DNA of 64,000 nt from Lumbricus terrestris (GCA_949752735.1 OX457047.1:2773782-2837781), one strand, 5' to 3'. Numbered from the stretch's first letter, positions 22,400 through 33,755 are shown. Translations and numbers: made by a program. The notes: generated by a model from the letters alone, not told the origin.

Positions 22400-23722
22400 G
22401 GGGAGAGTCGCCATGAATGGACCACCTAAGGCAAACTTAGGTTTACTGCATAAATGCTACTGAATTTCCAAAAGGAAAACATGCCATATGCTTGGTTGAT
22501 TGTTCATCTATGTTATTAATAAGCAAAAGACAGAAAATATTCGTGGATTTATGAGAAATAACTAAACAAATCTGTACCCCTAAAAAGTCCAATCAAGGCA
22601 ACCTGCTTCCTTGAATGGACCGCATGGTGTCCTTGATTGGACCATTTGCCTGAATGGGACACAATATTTTACAGACATTTTTAAAAGGTAATTTCACCCA
22701 AAAAGCAAGGGAAACGCTTTAGAATACTTAGTGTCTAACCATACAGTTACAAATATCAATGCACAATTGGAGTAGCTGAAATCAACTTAATATATGACTG
22801 GCATAACCTCTGCCTGCAGACCAATTAGGAGTACTTTGCCATAATAACGAGTGCAGGTCTAAATATAGACTATATAGACCTCTATATAGTGAAATTATAT
22901 GGCCTAGCTAAAACTGGGAATAAATGATTGTGAAGTCTTACATTAGTGCTCAGTTAAATCTATTTGAGTATATCTAATACAAGAAGAATTGCGCGCAGTT
23001 CGCACAGACGAACATTATCTTCATCTACATAATAGCAGTGTATTGCTTCAGAGCAACTGTTATAAAACTATTAAACCTACAACTGACATTTATTGTATAT
23101 TTTGAAATTATTCGTTCTATGCCTGTCAGAAGCATCGCCAAATCTCATGCCACACTGTCGACTATTGTTCGATAAAACATACGCCAAAAGAGGGTATTGT
23201 AATTGGTTAAAGAATCACAACAGGACATTGCAAGTACCGGTGTCCTTAAATGGACCACGTGCACCCAATAACATTGCAAGTACTGGTGTCCTTAAATGGA
23301 CCGCACCCAAATTATCGGTCCAATTAAGGACACTTAATGTGGTCCATTTCAGGCAACAAGGACTACTTCTACTCACACTGTGATAGTTTAACAGGTGTCA
23401 GTCTTAGCGCTAAACCGAGTGTTGTTGCTTAAACATGAAACCTAGCTATGATTAAAACAAACGTGACTGCAATTTTTAAAGCTTTCCTAAATTGCCTACA
23501 CTCATTGTCAGGTAGGGCAAAAATTAGATCAGGACTATGTGAAATCTAGTTTTTACCGCAACTAAATAAATGCTTGGAATTCCGTAAAACTGATTGCGGC
23601 GGTACGATCAATATTCAATCGCGCAAGAATACAACATTTGAAAACGAAGCAAAAATTGCGTCTAGGGTGTTAAATGGCTGCGGTCCAATTAAGGCAACGG
23701 TCAATTCCAGGCAACTCTCCCC
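22400..23722. mobile_element. 1.3-kb TIR element with TA target duplication
   Basis: Ends GGGGAGAGTCGCC and GGCAACTCTCCCC are inverted repeats (12 of 13 positions). TA flanks both sides (22,398-22,399 and 23,723-23,724). Subterminal repeats of TCCTTAAATGGACC and its variants occur near both ends. No transposase motif is visible, so it is probably a non-autonomous derivative of a TA-targeting DNA transposon, for example of the pogo/Tc1 group. Confidence 0.9.
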
Positions 23723-23724
23723 TA

Positions 23725-23972
23725 TTATTAGAAAGTTGATAAGACAGGGTTTTTTGCCCAGTAACATTCCTAGTTTTGACATGTTATGTTCTAAAGCAGA
23801 TTTATCCCTCTTTACTTCTATCCTTTGTGACCCCGGTCATGTCCTCCATTATCTTCTTCCACCTGAACGTGTAACTGGTTACTCCCTTAGGCCCCGTTCA
23901 CATAATCTAGAGATACCACGATGTGATTCATTGATTGGAAAGGGATTTATCACGAGAATGCTATATAGTTAA
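23725..23972 (+). pseudogene. LINE reverse transcriptase, part 2
   Basis: Continues in the same frame as part 1 once the inserted element and one TA are discounted. It contains IIRKLIRQGFLPSNIPSFD, HVLHYLLPPERVTGYSLRPR, and ends GFITRMLYS before the TAA at 23,970-23,972. LLPP followed by YSLRPR-H and a terminal F--RMLY is the usual C-terminus of this LINE group. Confidence 0.85.
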
Positions 23973-24209
23973 CTTTTGACGATAATAGTTTAGTAATTAT
24001 ATTATAATTTAACTTGTGATTTTAATTTGCACGTTTCTATTACCTATTATTACTTCGATGTTTTATAATGATGTTTTGTGTCCCATTGTGCGTTTGCAAG
24101 TGGAGTAATAAAGAAAATACTTACTTACTTACTTACTTCTCCGTTGTTTGCCCCCAACCCCCATGCACACTCAGCAGACCCATTTCCTCTGTAGATCATC
24201 ACCTCTATG

Positions 24210-24440
24210 CAAGCCCGTATAGCTGGGGGGTTGGGTGTCTGAACACCCCCGAAATGTAAAAAGTAAAAAATAATATAATGCATTTACGAGCACATGATGT
24301 AAAAACCATGAAATAAAACCATGAAAAAACACCCGCCCCCCAATGAAAAAATGTGAAAAATAGAATGAATTTATTTCGGTCGGATGACTAAAAAAGGTCA
24401 TCACTTTTTTCCCCGAAATCAAATCCTGGCTACTGCCTTA
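24210..24440. mobile_element. hAT-type miniature element, family D, copy 2
   Basis: 231 bp inserted about 70 bp after the LINE tail. Its perfect 8-bp duplication CCTCTATG is at 24,202-24,209 and 24,441-24,448. The ends CAAGCCCGTATAGC and GGCTACTGCCTTA are diverged versions of the family D ends. Confidence 0.9.
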
Positions 24441-24689
24441 CCTCTATGACACAATACTTCTTATCTTTGTCCCATCACTTCTTTTCAGATGCCGACTTCA
24501 ATGTCCGCTGACCTGATTTGCCTTAACCGTTCAAAAAACCGAATTTCTCCTCATTGGCCTCTTCGAGCAACTAAACAAAAAACAAATCAACCTAAATGCT
24601 TCCGACCATTTCTCAGACAGATCAGTCTAACATTTCCCGCGCCTCACTAAAATAGATCTCATCGTATTTGTAGGCTAATCGTAAACACG

Positions 24690-24765
24690 AAATTTCTAAA
24701 GCGCCACTCGAAAGCTAAGCGCGGGGCACCAGCTTATTCACGAGCGCTGCGTTGAGTTAGAAGGG
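24690..24765 (-). repeat. dispersed repeat U, copy 3 (inverted)
   Basis: The minus strand reads CAGCGCTCGTGAATAAGCTG and ends GTGGCGCTTTAGAAATT. Confidence 0.65.
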
Positions 24766-24801
24766 TTGTCCGTGAGAGTAGTCCGCGGTGATCCGGGTCG
24801 A

Positions 24802-25012
24802 CAGGGCTTTTTAACGTGCAGTTGTACACAACATGTGCAGTTCTAAATGGATCTGTGCAGTTGTAGAAGCACTTCGAGATCTGTACAGTTAAAACTAGCA
24901 AACAATGGTTATTTTTCTACGATTGGAATTAATTTACCATGGAGTATGGGAAGAAAAGGAAGGGGTTGTGCTGAACTTGTGCAGTTCTAAAAATCCCTTA
25001 AAAACAGCCCTG
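24802..25012 (+). mobile_element. hAT-type miniature element, family A, copy 1
   Basis: 211 bp, ends CAGGGCTTTTTAACG and CCCTTAAAAACAGCCCTG. The interior repeats GTGCAGTTCTAAA and GTGCAGTTGTA. It directly abuts copy 2, so no independent target duplication can be read. Confidence 0.85.
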
Positions 25013-25013
25013 C

Positions 25014-25188
25014 CAGGGTTTTTTTTAACGTGCAGTTCTACACAAAATGTGCAGTTGTAGAAGCACTTCTGTGCAGTTAAAACTAGCAAAAATGGTTATT
25101 GTCCTCCAAATGAAAGTAATTTGCCATTGAAGATGGGAAGATAAAGAAGAGGTTGTGCAGTTCTAACAATTCCTTAAAAACAGCCCTG
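25014..25188 (+). mobile_element. hAT-type miniature element, family A, copy 2
   Basis: 175 bp, ends CAGGGTTTTTTTTAACG and CCTTAAAAACAGCCCTG, one base from copy 1 in the same orientation. This is either a tandem arrangement or an insertion of one next to the other. Confidence 0.85.
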
Positions 25189-25808
25189 AGGCTAAGTAGC
25201 CTACCAGTAACCTAGACATAATTCAATCGGGAAACTTCATATCAAAGGTGAACTAAAAATTTACGAATCGTGTTTTCAGTCCGAGGATGAATTATTGTGC
25301 TCGTAGTATAGGCCTAGTCCACGTTGAAATTAAGTTTCTTGTATTGTAATAAATTATGATGTACCGGTAATGCGCTATTTAGATAGGCCTATAAGTAGAA
25401 TAGCGACATCAAAGTTGTCGGGTTTACTCGGGTACTTACTACACCCGTTGCGATTGTCTCTTTCACATTATAAGTCGCTTGATGTCATAATCCCCGAATA
25501 TGACATCATCGCAAAATGACGCAAATTTCATTTGTTCATTCGATTCAGCCGATGACTGCGCTGAAGTAGACGCAGAAGACGACGAAATTTTTCAACGAAA
25601 ATGACAAAAACGACGACAAAAACCACGAAAGACGATGAAGATGAGGAAGAAGATGACGAACAACAGTTGGTGAAGTGAGCGGCAGACGATCAACGAAGTG
25701 AAAAAGAAATTATTCGAATATCGTAGCCTACGACAGAAATATCATCACTGTCATTTTAAAGAGAGAACAATGTCATAATCGACAAATAAGTTTCAAAGGC
25801 GTTACTAT
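25189..25808. other. unassigned; candidate small acidic frame
   Basis: A 25-codon frame at 25,601-25,678 (plus) encodes KDDEDEEEDDEQQ and has a possible donor GTGAAG near its end. It could be part of an acidic exon, but nothing else supports it. Confidence 0.2.
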
Positions 25809-26035
25809 CAGTGGCGGCGCTAGGGGGGCTGGAGGGGCTGGGGGCTAAGCCTCCCCTACAAGAGGCTCAGCCCCCCCTAAAAAAAGACCATCTGAATTAT
25901 TTTACATTGAAATATCCACGATTTTGGCCGATGACTAAAAAAAAAAAAAGGTCGTCAGAAATTTTGGCGGCGAAGATGGAAAATTTGGCCGCGGGCTTCA
26001 GCCCCTCCAAAACTGAAATCCTGGCGCCGGCACTG
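25809..26035. mobile_element. hAT-type miniature element, family C, copy 2
   Basis: 227 bp, ends CAGTGGCGGCGCTAGG and CCTGGCGCCGGCACTG, with the perfect 8-bp duplication GTTACTAT on both sides (25,801-25,808 and 26,036-26,043). Confidence 0.93.
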
Positions 26036-26052
26036 GTTACTATAGCAACAAA

Positions 26053-26163
26053 ATGGCCGACGTTCAGACTGTAGACAGTGTAGAGGGACAAGTTGAGGAC
26101 ATAGCGGAAACAGAACATAAGCAGATAGTCGATGCATGTATATATAATATAGGCCTAAGCTAG
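26053..26163 (+). CDS. candidate short first exon, MADVQTVDSVEGQVEDIAET
   Basis: The start lies in CAAAATGGCCGAC, close to the TISU/YY1-type element found at the start codons of housekeeping genes. The 36-residue frame is acidic and without simple repeats. A possible donor (GTATAT) lies near 26,138, which would make only the first 28 or so residues coding. No family is recognised and no downstream exon was found, so this remains a hypothesis. Confidence 0.25.
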   Translation: MADVQTVDSVEGQVEDIAETEHKQIVDACIYNIGLS

Positions 26164-27074
26164 GGCGACAGCCAAACGCAGACATAGGCCTATTATAATA
26201 ATACTTAACCGTCTCTTTTTTACTTCTACGTGTCTGTCTCTAATCTTCTGTTACAAGTCTAAAGAGCGCAGATAGCAAAGTTGTGTAATATCATAGAAGT
26301 TCAATTTGACATCATAACTATTTCGAACCATTGTATGCATACGTCATTTTTATGTAAAGAAGAGTGAAGTGGATTATCAGGATTTTACTATTAATGTCTT
26401 AATAGATTCCGCAGAATAATAGTGGATGCTTTGTGGCAATCTGCAGGCGTTGCTTATTTTAATATATTTTATTTAAATTTAGAAACTACTCTGAAGCAAT
26501 ACGAAAAATAGTCGAAGACGAATGAATGCCGGTTGTGAAGTTGTTTGAAGTGGAAGAAGTTGAACGAGGACACAAATGTAAGTGATTCAGAATTATGCTT
26601 CATTTATGGATTGATTGGTCTCAAAATTATGGCAGCAAGAGGCTTACAACTTTTTTTAGATTGTGTTGGATCGATTAGCCAACAAACGAGGCACGCCAGC
26701 AGGATAATGAATATTAATTATTTATGGCTTAGGCCTAATTGCAGTTTCAGGGACCAGCAAAAACAGTATCTTTGAACAGTATCTAATAACACTAATCCTA
26801 ACACTAATCCTAACACTAATCCTAACCTTAACCGACCCTCACGACGCCTAACCTGACCCTGCCAACAATTACGACACCTAGCCTGACCTTAGCCGACACT
26901 TGAGTCCCCTATGCTGCAATTGAATGTTACTAAATAGTCTTATACCTATCATAACGTGTATTAATTATCTTCGTGGATTTCTGTGTTGCTTCAGGAACCG
27001 CTGCGTTGCTGCATGAGGGGCATGATGGGAATGGCATGAGGGGGAATGCGATGAGCGACGGTTGTGTGGCTCTG

Positions 27075-27075
<1 letters not shown>
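26164..27075. other. intergenic, no gene recognised
   Basis: A short degenerate 12-bp repeat, ACACTAATCCTA, lies at 26,788-26,836. It is not a canonical telomere repeat. Confidence 0.4.
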
Positions 27076-27122
<47 letters not shown>

Positions 27123-27131
27123 GTGTGTGTA
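27076..27131 (+). repeat. (TTG)n microsatellite
   Basis: About 15 TTG units followed by a short GT run. Confidence 0.97.
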
Positions 27132-27750
27132 GTTTATTTGTATTAGTACCTGCCGGGCCTCTGGCGTGGTGTAAAACCCCGTAAGCTCCTCGCAAAGGCA
27201 GGAGGGCCCCTGGCGCGGATCAGCCCAATATCCCGCAAACCCACTATTATTAATTTTAAATTTGTTGTTTTATTTATGTGTTGTGCGTTTTTGAGCCGAA
27301 GATTGAGAAGGGGGGGGGTGAAGGGTGGATTGATTGGAAGGAAGTGGTGGACGATGGAGCAGCCAGATCGCAGTGGATCGACCGTCGAAACACGTACAGC
27401 CTCAAGTGGTTCGAAAGACATCCTCAACTCGATCAATCGACAACGAGGCGAAAAAACTCTTCGTTACGAGACTTAAACAGCTAGACTTGTTGCAAATAGA
27501 ATCAATTAACAACGTGGAAGTTGAAACATCCCTCACTCGATCAGTGGACTTTAAAATAAATTAACAGTTATTTTTTCAATTAATAACTGTCTTTTCTATG
27601 TCGCCGCTGTTGTGTCTTTCTGGATACATTCTCGACTTCAGCTGTCACCGTATATAGGTCCTAACTATATCCTATGCCAAAATTGGTAAGCAAGTTTATA
27701 GCCTAATAAGAAGGAACCTCAGATCTCAACTGTCCATTTTACCCCCACAT
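27132..27750. other. unassigned, possible retroelement relic
   Basis: GC-richer than its surroundings, with overlapping 60-100 codon frames on both strands. None matches a family I recognise. Confidence 0.3.
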
Positions 27751-27927
27751 CAGGGCTTTTTTAACGTGCAGTTGTACACAAAATGCGCAGTTGTAGAAGC
27801 ACTTCTGTAGACCTACAGTTAAACAAGCAAAAAAGGTCTATTGTCCACCGATTGGAAGTAATTTACCACGGATGATGGGAAAGCAAAGGAGTTGTGCAGT
27901 TCTAAAAATTCCTTAAAAACAACCCTG
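27751..27927 (+). mobile_element. hAT-type miniature element, family A, copy 3
   Basis: 177 bp, ends CAGGGCTTTTTTAACG and CCTTAAAAACAACCCTG. It immediately precedes the preserved part of the L2-like LINE. No target duplication is visible, perhaps because one flank was lost. Confidence 0.82.
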
Positions 27928-28017
27928 CTTCCGTCTACACTCTCCTCTGCTACTTTCCACTCGCGATTGAAAATCCAACACTTCGAGGTATCCCATCCAG
28001 ATTCTATGCTCCTGTAG

Positions 28018-29895
28018 GCTACCATCACAAGACTACCATCATCACCTAAGGAACCTAAGCGACTGTGGACAACATTCAATGCGCTCCTTGGCCGTCGTCG
28101 CCCTGAGCGTCCTCCAGATACTCCATTCTTTACAGCGGATGACTTCCTGGCTTCGCTTGATGCCAAGATTCGTGACATTCGACAGGCAACTGCTGACTCT
28201 CTGCCACCTGAATATCCTCCCTCTGACTGTCACCTCTCTACATTGAATTCAGTTACAAGTACCGAACTTCGACGCATTATTCTCTCTTCACCACCAAAGT
28301 CCTGTGAACTAGATCCCATACCGACCTTCCTACTTCACGAATTCATCGACATTTTACTTCCTCTCCTCACAACACTCTGCAATCGATCTCTACAGGAAGG
28401 CATTCTACCATCAACGCAGAAGAGGTCATTCCTGATCCCTGCTCTGAAAAGTGGTGGATTGGATCCGACTAATCCCGGGAACTATAGGCCGATAGCGAAT
28501 GTTACGTTCCTCTCGAAGCTTATCGAAAAGGTCGTCGCCATGCAACTCGTCGCTTACCTAGAAGGGAATAATCTGCTGCCTCAGAATCAGTCTGGTTTCA
28601 GAAGATTCCACTCAACTGAAACGCTTCTGCTCCGACTCCTCTCAGACATCTACGGAGCGATCGACAGAGCTCAGCTGACCCTGCTGGCCCTTTTTGACGT
28701 CAGCGCCGCTTTTGACACTGTCGACCACGAGATTTTGTTAGAGCGGCTGAGTGTTTCTTTTGGTTTGTCTGGTGCATTTTACAAATGGATAGATTCTTTT
28801 CTTCAGGAGCGTTCTCTCTGTGTGGTCCATGGCTCTTCTAGGTCCTCATGGGTGCCTGCACAATATGGTCTGCCCCAGGGTTCAGTCCTTGGTCCCATAC
28901 TTTATATTATTTACACCTCAGGTCTTGCCACTCTACTAACAGCTCATTCGGTTTTGAGTCAGCAGTAGGCTGACGACGTCCAGGCTTACACCCATTGCTT
29001 CCCTTCTAATGCTGTCAAAGCGGTTCGGATAATGAGCGGGACTTTGGATGCTCTAGAGGCATGGATGTCATCCAATAGACTACGCTTGAACCCATCTAAG
29101 ACAAAATTTATTTGGTTGGGCACACGGCAGCAGCTTGCCAAGCTTGATCTATTTTCTCTTGCATCTGAGTTTCCTGGCTTTGTCTTTGCAACCACGGTTC
29201 ATGACCTCGGTGTCCAACTTGACCAAGAACTAACTTTTGCTCCTCAACTTCACCGTCTTGCTTGAGACTGCTATTATCAGCTGCGCCAGCTTCGCACTGT
29301 CATCCGTTCTCTTACGTCTGCTGCTACTCTTACTTTAGTGCATTCTTTCGTTACATCTCGCATCGACTATTGCTCTTCGCTCTACATTGGTCTCCCATCC
29401 AGCAGATTGACTTGTCTTGACCGGGTGTTGCGCTCTGCTGCACGCTTAATTGGGAAAATCCCTAAATATGATCATGTCTCAAACTACATGCTTGAGGAAC
29501 TTCACTGGCTCCCTATTCGCCAGCGTATCGAGTTCAGGGTAGCTGCATTGGTATGACGATGTTGTCAGGGCCTTGCCCCAACTTACCTCCGTGAGCTATG
29601 CAGCTCTACATTGGGTATCCAAGGACGTCGTCAGCTACGCTCTGCTGATAGGGGAGTCCTCTTAGTTCCTTTTGCTCGTACTACTACCATGAAGGATCGA
29701 GCCTTTTCTGTGGTTGGACCAGTGGTCTGGAATGGCCTTCCTTTTGAGCTACGCCTACACCCTGGGACTCTACCAGGATCCTTCCTTACTAAACTTAAAA
29801 CTGTTCTTTTTGTGCGCGCTGGAGTTGGGAGCGCTTCTGAGTAGTTTTTCTTGAAGGAGCGCTATATAAATGTCCGAATGAATGAATGAATCACC
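28018..29895 (+). pseudogene. L2/CR1-like LINE: reverse transcriptase and C-terminal domain, three in-frame stops
   Basis: One reading frame runs from 28,018 to 29,844 without a frameshift. It includes LWTTFNALLG, ELDPIPTFLL, NPGNYRPIANVTFLSKLIEK, FRRFHSTETLLLRLL, LFDVSAAFDTVDHEILLERL, the GLPQGSVLGP box, then the catalytic box where the tyrosine codon is TAG (28,966-28,968) followed by ADDVQAY. Next come LRLNPSKTKFIWLGT, SRIDYCSSLYIGLPS, and VVWNGLPFELR, and the frame ends GVGSASE-stop at 29,842-29,844. The other stops are TGA at 29,263 (expected Arg, a CpG change) and TGA at 29,554 (expected Trp). The 3' hairpin follows, then CGCTATATAAATGTC and a (GAAT)n tail. It is a 5'-truncated copy of a non-LTR retrotransposon that copied itself by target-primed reverse transcription. 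Confidence 0.92.
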
Positions 29896-29973
29896 GCTTA
29901 CCACCAGGGATGCCACACTGAATTCAGAAAGGGTCAGATCCGCCCGAAAAAAGGGTAGAAAAAGCTATATTGA

Positions 29974-30278
29974 CAGTGGCGGAGACCTAGGGGGGGACAG
30001 GGGGGACGGTCCCCCCAATCAAAGGGTTGGGGGGACGGCCCATGCATTTGTCCCCCCCCCCAATGTTTGAGCGTCAAGACTTTTTTGGCAGCGAAAATAG
30101 AAAATTTCGTCAAGATTTTGGCCGGATGACTAAAAAAAAAAAAAAAAAGTCATCAACTTTTTTGGGCGGCGAAAATAACTTTTTTCGAGATTTCGGCGGT
30201 CGTCAGAAATTTTTCTGAAAATCTCGCGTCTTTCCGTCCCCCCTGCCCCCCAATTCTCGGCCCAGGTCTCCGCCTATG
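29974..30278. mobile_element. hAT-type miniature element, family H, copy 1
   Basis: 305 bp, ends CAGTGGCGGAGACCTAGG and CCCAGGTCTCCGCCTATG, with a perfect 8-bp duplication TATATTGA (29,966-29,973 and 30,279-30,286). The interior has complementary blocks GGACGGTCCCCCC and TTTTTTGGGCGGCGAAAA. Confidence 0.94.
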
Positions 30279-30523
30279 TATATTGAGATTCTTCTTGGAT
30301 TTAGACCTACATGAATTTTTTGGACTTAAAATTTTTGACACCCTTTTCTATTGTCTTTTACTCCAAATTCTCAAATCTTGCGACTTCTGTTCGTCTTTCG
30401 TTTATTATTTTGTTACCTCAACATTTTTTTTACCTTTTTTTACCTTAAAAGTCAGAAAAACCGCCGTGAGAAAAAAGCTAGATCCTGACAAAATAACCTA
30501 GAAACTTAGACAAGACCAAAACC

Positions 30524-30836
30524 CATGGGCGGAGACCTGGGCGGAGACTTGGGGGGGGGGGGAAGACGCGAGATTTTAGACGGACGAACGGCTCTGAGTG
30601 TCGCCCAAAAAAATTTCCATCTTTTACCGGCCAGAATTGCTGACGACCTTTTTTAGTCATGCGGCGAAATCTCGACAAAATTTTCAATTTTCGCCGCCAA
30701 AAAAGGTGATGACTTTTGTTAAAAAATTTTTAGTCGTGACGCTCAACGATTGGGAGGGGGAACAAATGCATGGGTCGTCCCCCAACACCTCCATTGGGGT
30801 GGACCGTCCCCTGTCCTCCCTAGGTCTCCGCCCATG
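30524..30836. mobile_element. hAT-type miniature element, family H, copy 2 (inverted)
   Basis: 313 bp, ends CATGGGCGGAGACCTGGG and CCTAGGTCTCCGCCCATG, with a perfect duplication CCAAAACC on both sides. Orientation is opposite to copy 1. Confidence 0.94.
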
Positions 30837-31019
30837 CCAAAACCATAGATAATAGCCTAGGTGGAAAAGCTACGAGTGGCATCTCTGCTTGCTACCGTAG
30901 GCCTATCTCCACGCTGTCTTCTCTGTGACCTGGCACCAGAACAAACAGGACAGTTGGACAATAATTTCAGAACAAATCTGGTTTTTATTTAATACACAGT
31001 AATAATTATATACCCACAT

Positions 31020-31325
31020 TTCACGGGTGGCGTGCCGGTGGAGGTCGAAGTGAGCTGGTGGGTGGGGTAGGTGGGAGTAGGGGGGGTTGGAGGGGAAATT
31101 TTCCTGAAAACCCAAATTTCACGGGTGGCGTACCGGTGGAGGTCGAGGTGTGGTGGGGGTGGGGTGGAGGAGTGGGTGGAGGGGTTGGAGGGGAGGGAAA
31201 TTGGGGTGAGGGTGGGACGTGGGAGGGGAAATTTCATGGGTGGCGTACCGGTGGAGGTCGGAGTGTGGTGGGGTGTTGTGGGGTGTTGTGGGATGAGGTG
31301 GTGTGTGGTGTGGTGGGCTTGTGGC
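31020..31325 (+). repeat. G-rich minisatellite
   Basis: Three copies of a block TTTCAYGGGTGGCGTRCCGG plus TGGAGGTCG, spaced by GGGGTGG-type runs. Open frames here are low-complexity. Confidence 0.85.
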
Positions 31326-31339
31326 CGGGAGCAGGTCGA

Positions 31340-31377
31340 ATTCTAAATTTCCCGGGCAACGTCGGGTACCCCAGCTA
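31340..31377 (+). mobile_element. possible Helitron 3' terminus
   Basis: A short hairpin CCCGGGCAACGTCGGG is followed by TACCCCAGCTAG then T. Helitrons end in a hairpin and CTRR before a host T. A matching 5' TC end was not located; the G-rich minisatellite just upstream may belong to the same element. Confidence 0.45.
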
Positions 31378-32124
31378 GTAATTATATATGTTTATATGCT
31401 TATTATTATAATAGCGCCAGTCAATTAGGCTATAAGCTGGTCTCTCTGACGTAGATTTTGTGTGTGTGTGTGTTGAGTTTTTGAAGATTTACAATACATT
31501 ACATTACACTAAAACTCTTAAGCATCAAAAGATACATCTTCAGAAATCGTTGCCCCTAGAAAGCGAGGCCTTCATCTACAGCGGTAGATGTTCCTTCCGC
31601 CTCAGCGCGACCCAGATACATAATGAATAAACCGGCTGAATTTGACCTAGAAATACGCAATCATAAACTGAAGATTTCTGGAGAGCCCCTATAGAGATAG
31701 GCCTAGCGTGATTGCGCGCAACTGCTTACTCACCGGCGCTCATTTAAAAACCGATTGGCTGGAGTAGGCCTGGAGTAGGCTAGGCCTAATGGCTAGAGTT
31801 GACTTCTGCAGATGAGGGATAAGTTATGAAGACATGCAGGCGGATATGGGGGAAGGTGGCTAGAAGTAGGCCTAGATGGTGGTTGAATTGGATGGTGCTT
31901 AGAATTGAATGGGAGTTTAAAATGTATACGGCGCTTAAAAAATTAGCAAACGTGTTTGCCTAAGAGGCTAAGCCTACATATAGCTAGCCTGTTATTCTTT
32001 TCTGTCTATCCTCTCTCTCTCTCCCACATAGTTCTAAAGATATCTGCTATTTGTTAAATTCGTGAACTGTTATTTTTGGATTGTATATTTCGATTTTCTA
32101 TGATTGTACTGCATTTGTACAAGC
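31378..32124. other. intergenic, no gene recognised
   Basis: No exon recognised; short (GT)n and CTCT tracts only. Confidence 0.4.
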
Positions 32125-32126
32125 TA

Positions 32127-33144
32127 CAGGGTGTCCAATAAGTTCGTGAACGTTTTTGCTTGTTTGTTACAAAAAAAGTATACAACAAAAATCAATAATT
32201 ATTGTACCATTTAATAGGCAATAGTGTTGCCTTTGCTGGCTATAATAGCTTTCATTCGTCTGGGCAAAGATTCGATGAGGTTGTACAAAGTTTCAAGCGA
32301 TATCGAATTCCATGCTTTTCGTAAACGACGTTTTAGTTGAGCAGGAGTTTTTGGTTCAGGATCTTTGTTTACACTGCTTGAGAGTATACTCCAGAGATTT
32401 TCAATCGGTGAGAGATCAGGAGAGTTTGAAGGCCAGTTTTCAATGAAGTTAGGAATATTTTCGTTCAATCATGCTCGCGAAACAGCAGATGTAGGCGACA
32501 GTAGGCCTATGTGCTCGCGCACCATCCTGCTGGAAAACGCTAACGGCGTTGTCAGTGAATAGTCGTCGTTTCGAGATCGTTCCAGACGTGTCCAGTCTGT
32601 CGTAAACTGGTTTTAATTCCTTCTAATGTTATTGAAATAATACTCCGAGTTAATTGATGTATACTAAACAGAACATTAGACCAGTCTTCGAATTTCCAAT
32701 GTCTATGCTGCCGCGCGAATAACAACCGTTTTTCCTCTGTGCGTCTGTTAGCAATGGCGCCTTTCTGCGTTTCCAACTTCTCCACTTCAACCACACTTTC
32801 ATGTAATTTCTGATTTTTTTCTTTGTTGCCCTTCAGTCCACCTGCTATGAGAGATTTTTCTATCTGTCTCAATCCAAATCCTCGTCTGTATTTCGCCTTT
32901 TTGATTATTTTAATAGCATCCTGTGTCAAAATCTTTGATCGCGAACTGCATAAAATTCGCTAAAAATAGCCTTTCAGCATAAATTGATGACGTCATTTTC
33001 TCGTGGCAAAAAACTAACACTTTTACACTTTTTGGTTTCGGGACATAAAGCACTTTCAAATGACATAAGCATTATTAATGCTTGTTGCAAAACTTTTCTG
33101 CTTTCTGAAAGCAAAATCGTTCACGAACTTATTGGACACCCTAT
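32127..33144 (-). mobile_element. degenerate Tc1/mariner transposon
   Basis: 1,018 bp with 24-26 bp inverted repeats (GGGTGTCCAATAAGTTCGTG at each end) and TA on both sides (32,125 and 33,145). The minus-strand transposase is broken into frames. An N-terminal DNA-binding part reads IKKAKYRRGFGLRQIEKSL, then WKFEDWSNVLFS. VFQQDGARAH carries the second catalytic Asp, and WPSNSPDLSPIENLWSIL carries the third acidic residue, in the Tc1 style. Frameshifts between these pieces and an internal deletion show it is inactive. Confidence 0.92.
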
Positions 33145-33273
33145 ATATTCTGTTTCTCATCCAATGTTCCCGCAGTGCGTTTGCAGGCGGTTCAATAAAG
33201 CACACAGGGCCTAGGCCTCCAGCTCCTGCAATGCTTACTTTATCTAAATAGCCTATATATGACATATATGTAT

Positions 33274-33755
33274 CGGGGGCGGATACAGAAATGATCGAAG
33301 GGGGGGGCAAAATTTTCGGTGGTCATCTTTGCCAGAACAAAACAGGGCTGTTTTTAAGGAATTTTTAGAACTGCACAACTCCTTTCCTTTCCCATCCTCC
33401 ATGGCAAATTACTTCCAATCGGATGACAATGACCTTTTTTGCTAGTTTTAACTGTACAGATGTGCTTCTGCAAGGGCACAAATCCATTTAGAACTGCACA
33501 TTTTGTGTACAACTGCACGTTAAAAAGCCCTGGAACAAAATCTGATGACCTTTTTTAGTCGTTTGGTCGAAATGTCTGGAAACTGGAAAATATACCAGTT
33601 TTCCCTGCCACAAAAAAACTGATTACCTTTTTTAGTCAGCAGCCATCACAAGCAATAATATACTATGGCCTGAGGCTGATACCAAATGGGGGGCCACGTC
33701 CCATGCACTTTTTAAATGGGGGGCCATGGCCGGATTGGCCCCTCTGGATCCGCCC

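Larger units (their letters stand above)
21756..24139 (+). mobile_element. non-LTR retrotransposon (Jockey/CR1-group LINE), 5'-truncated, split by a TIR element
   Basis: Encodes the C-terminal half of reverse transcriptase and the following domain in two pieces (21,811-22,399 and 23,725-23,972). A 3' untranslated region follows, ending in an AATAAA-containing segment and a (CTTA)n tail at 24,116-24,139, typical of target-primed LINE insertion. A 1,323-bp element at 22,400-23,722 interrupts it. Confidence 0.85.

Noticed and set aside
26788..26836. Interstitial telomere repeat
   Set aside because: The unit ACACTAATCCTA is not TTAGGG or its complement and the run is only about four units.
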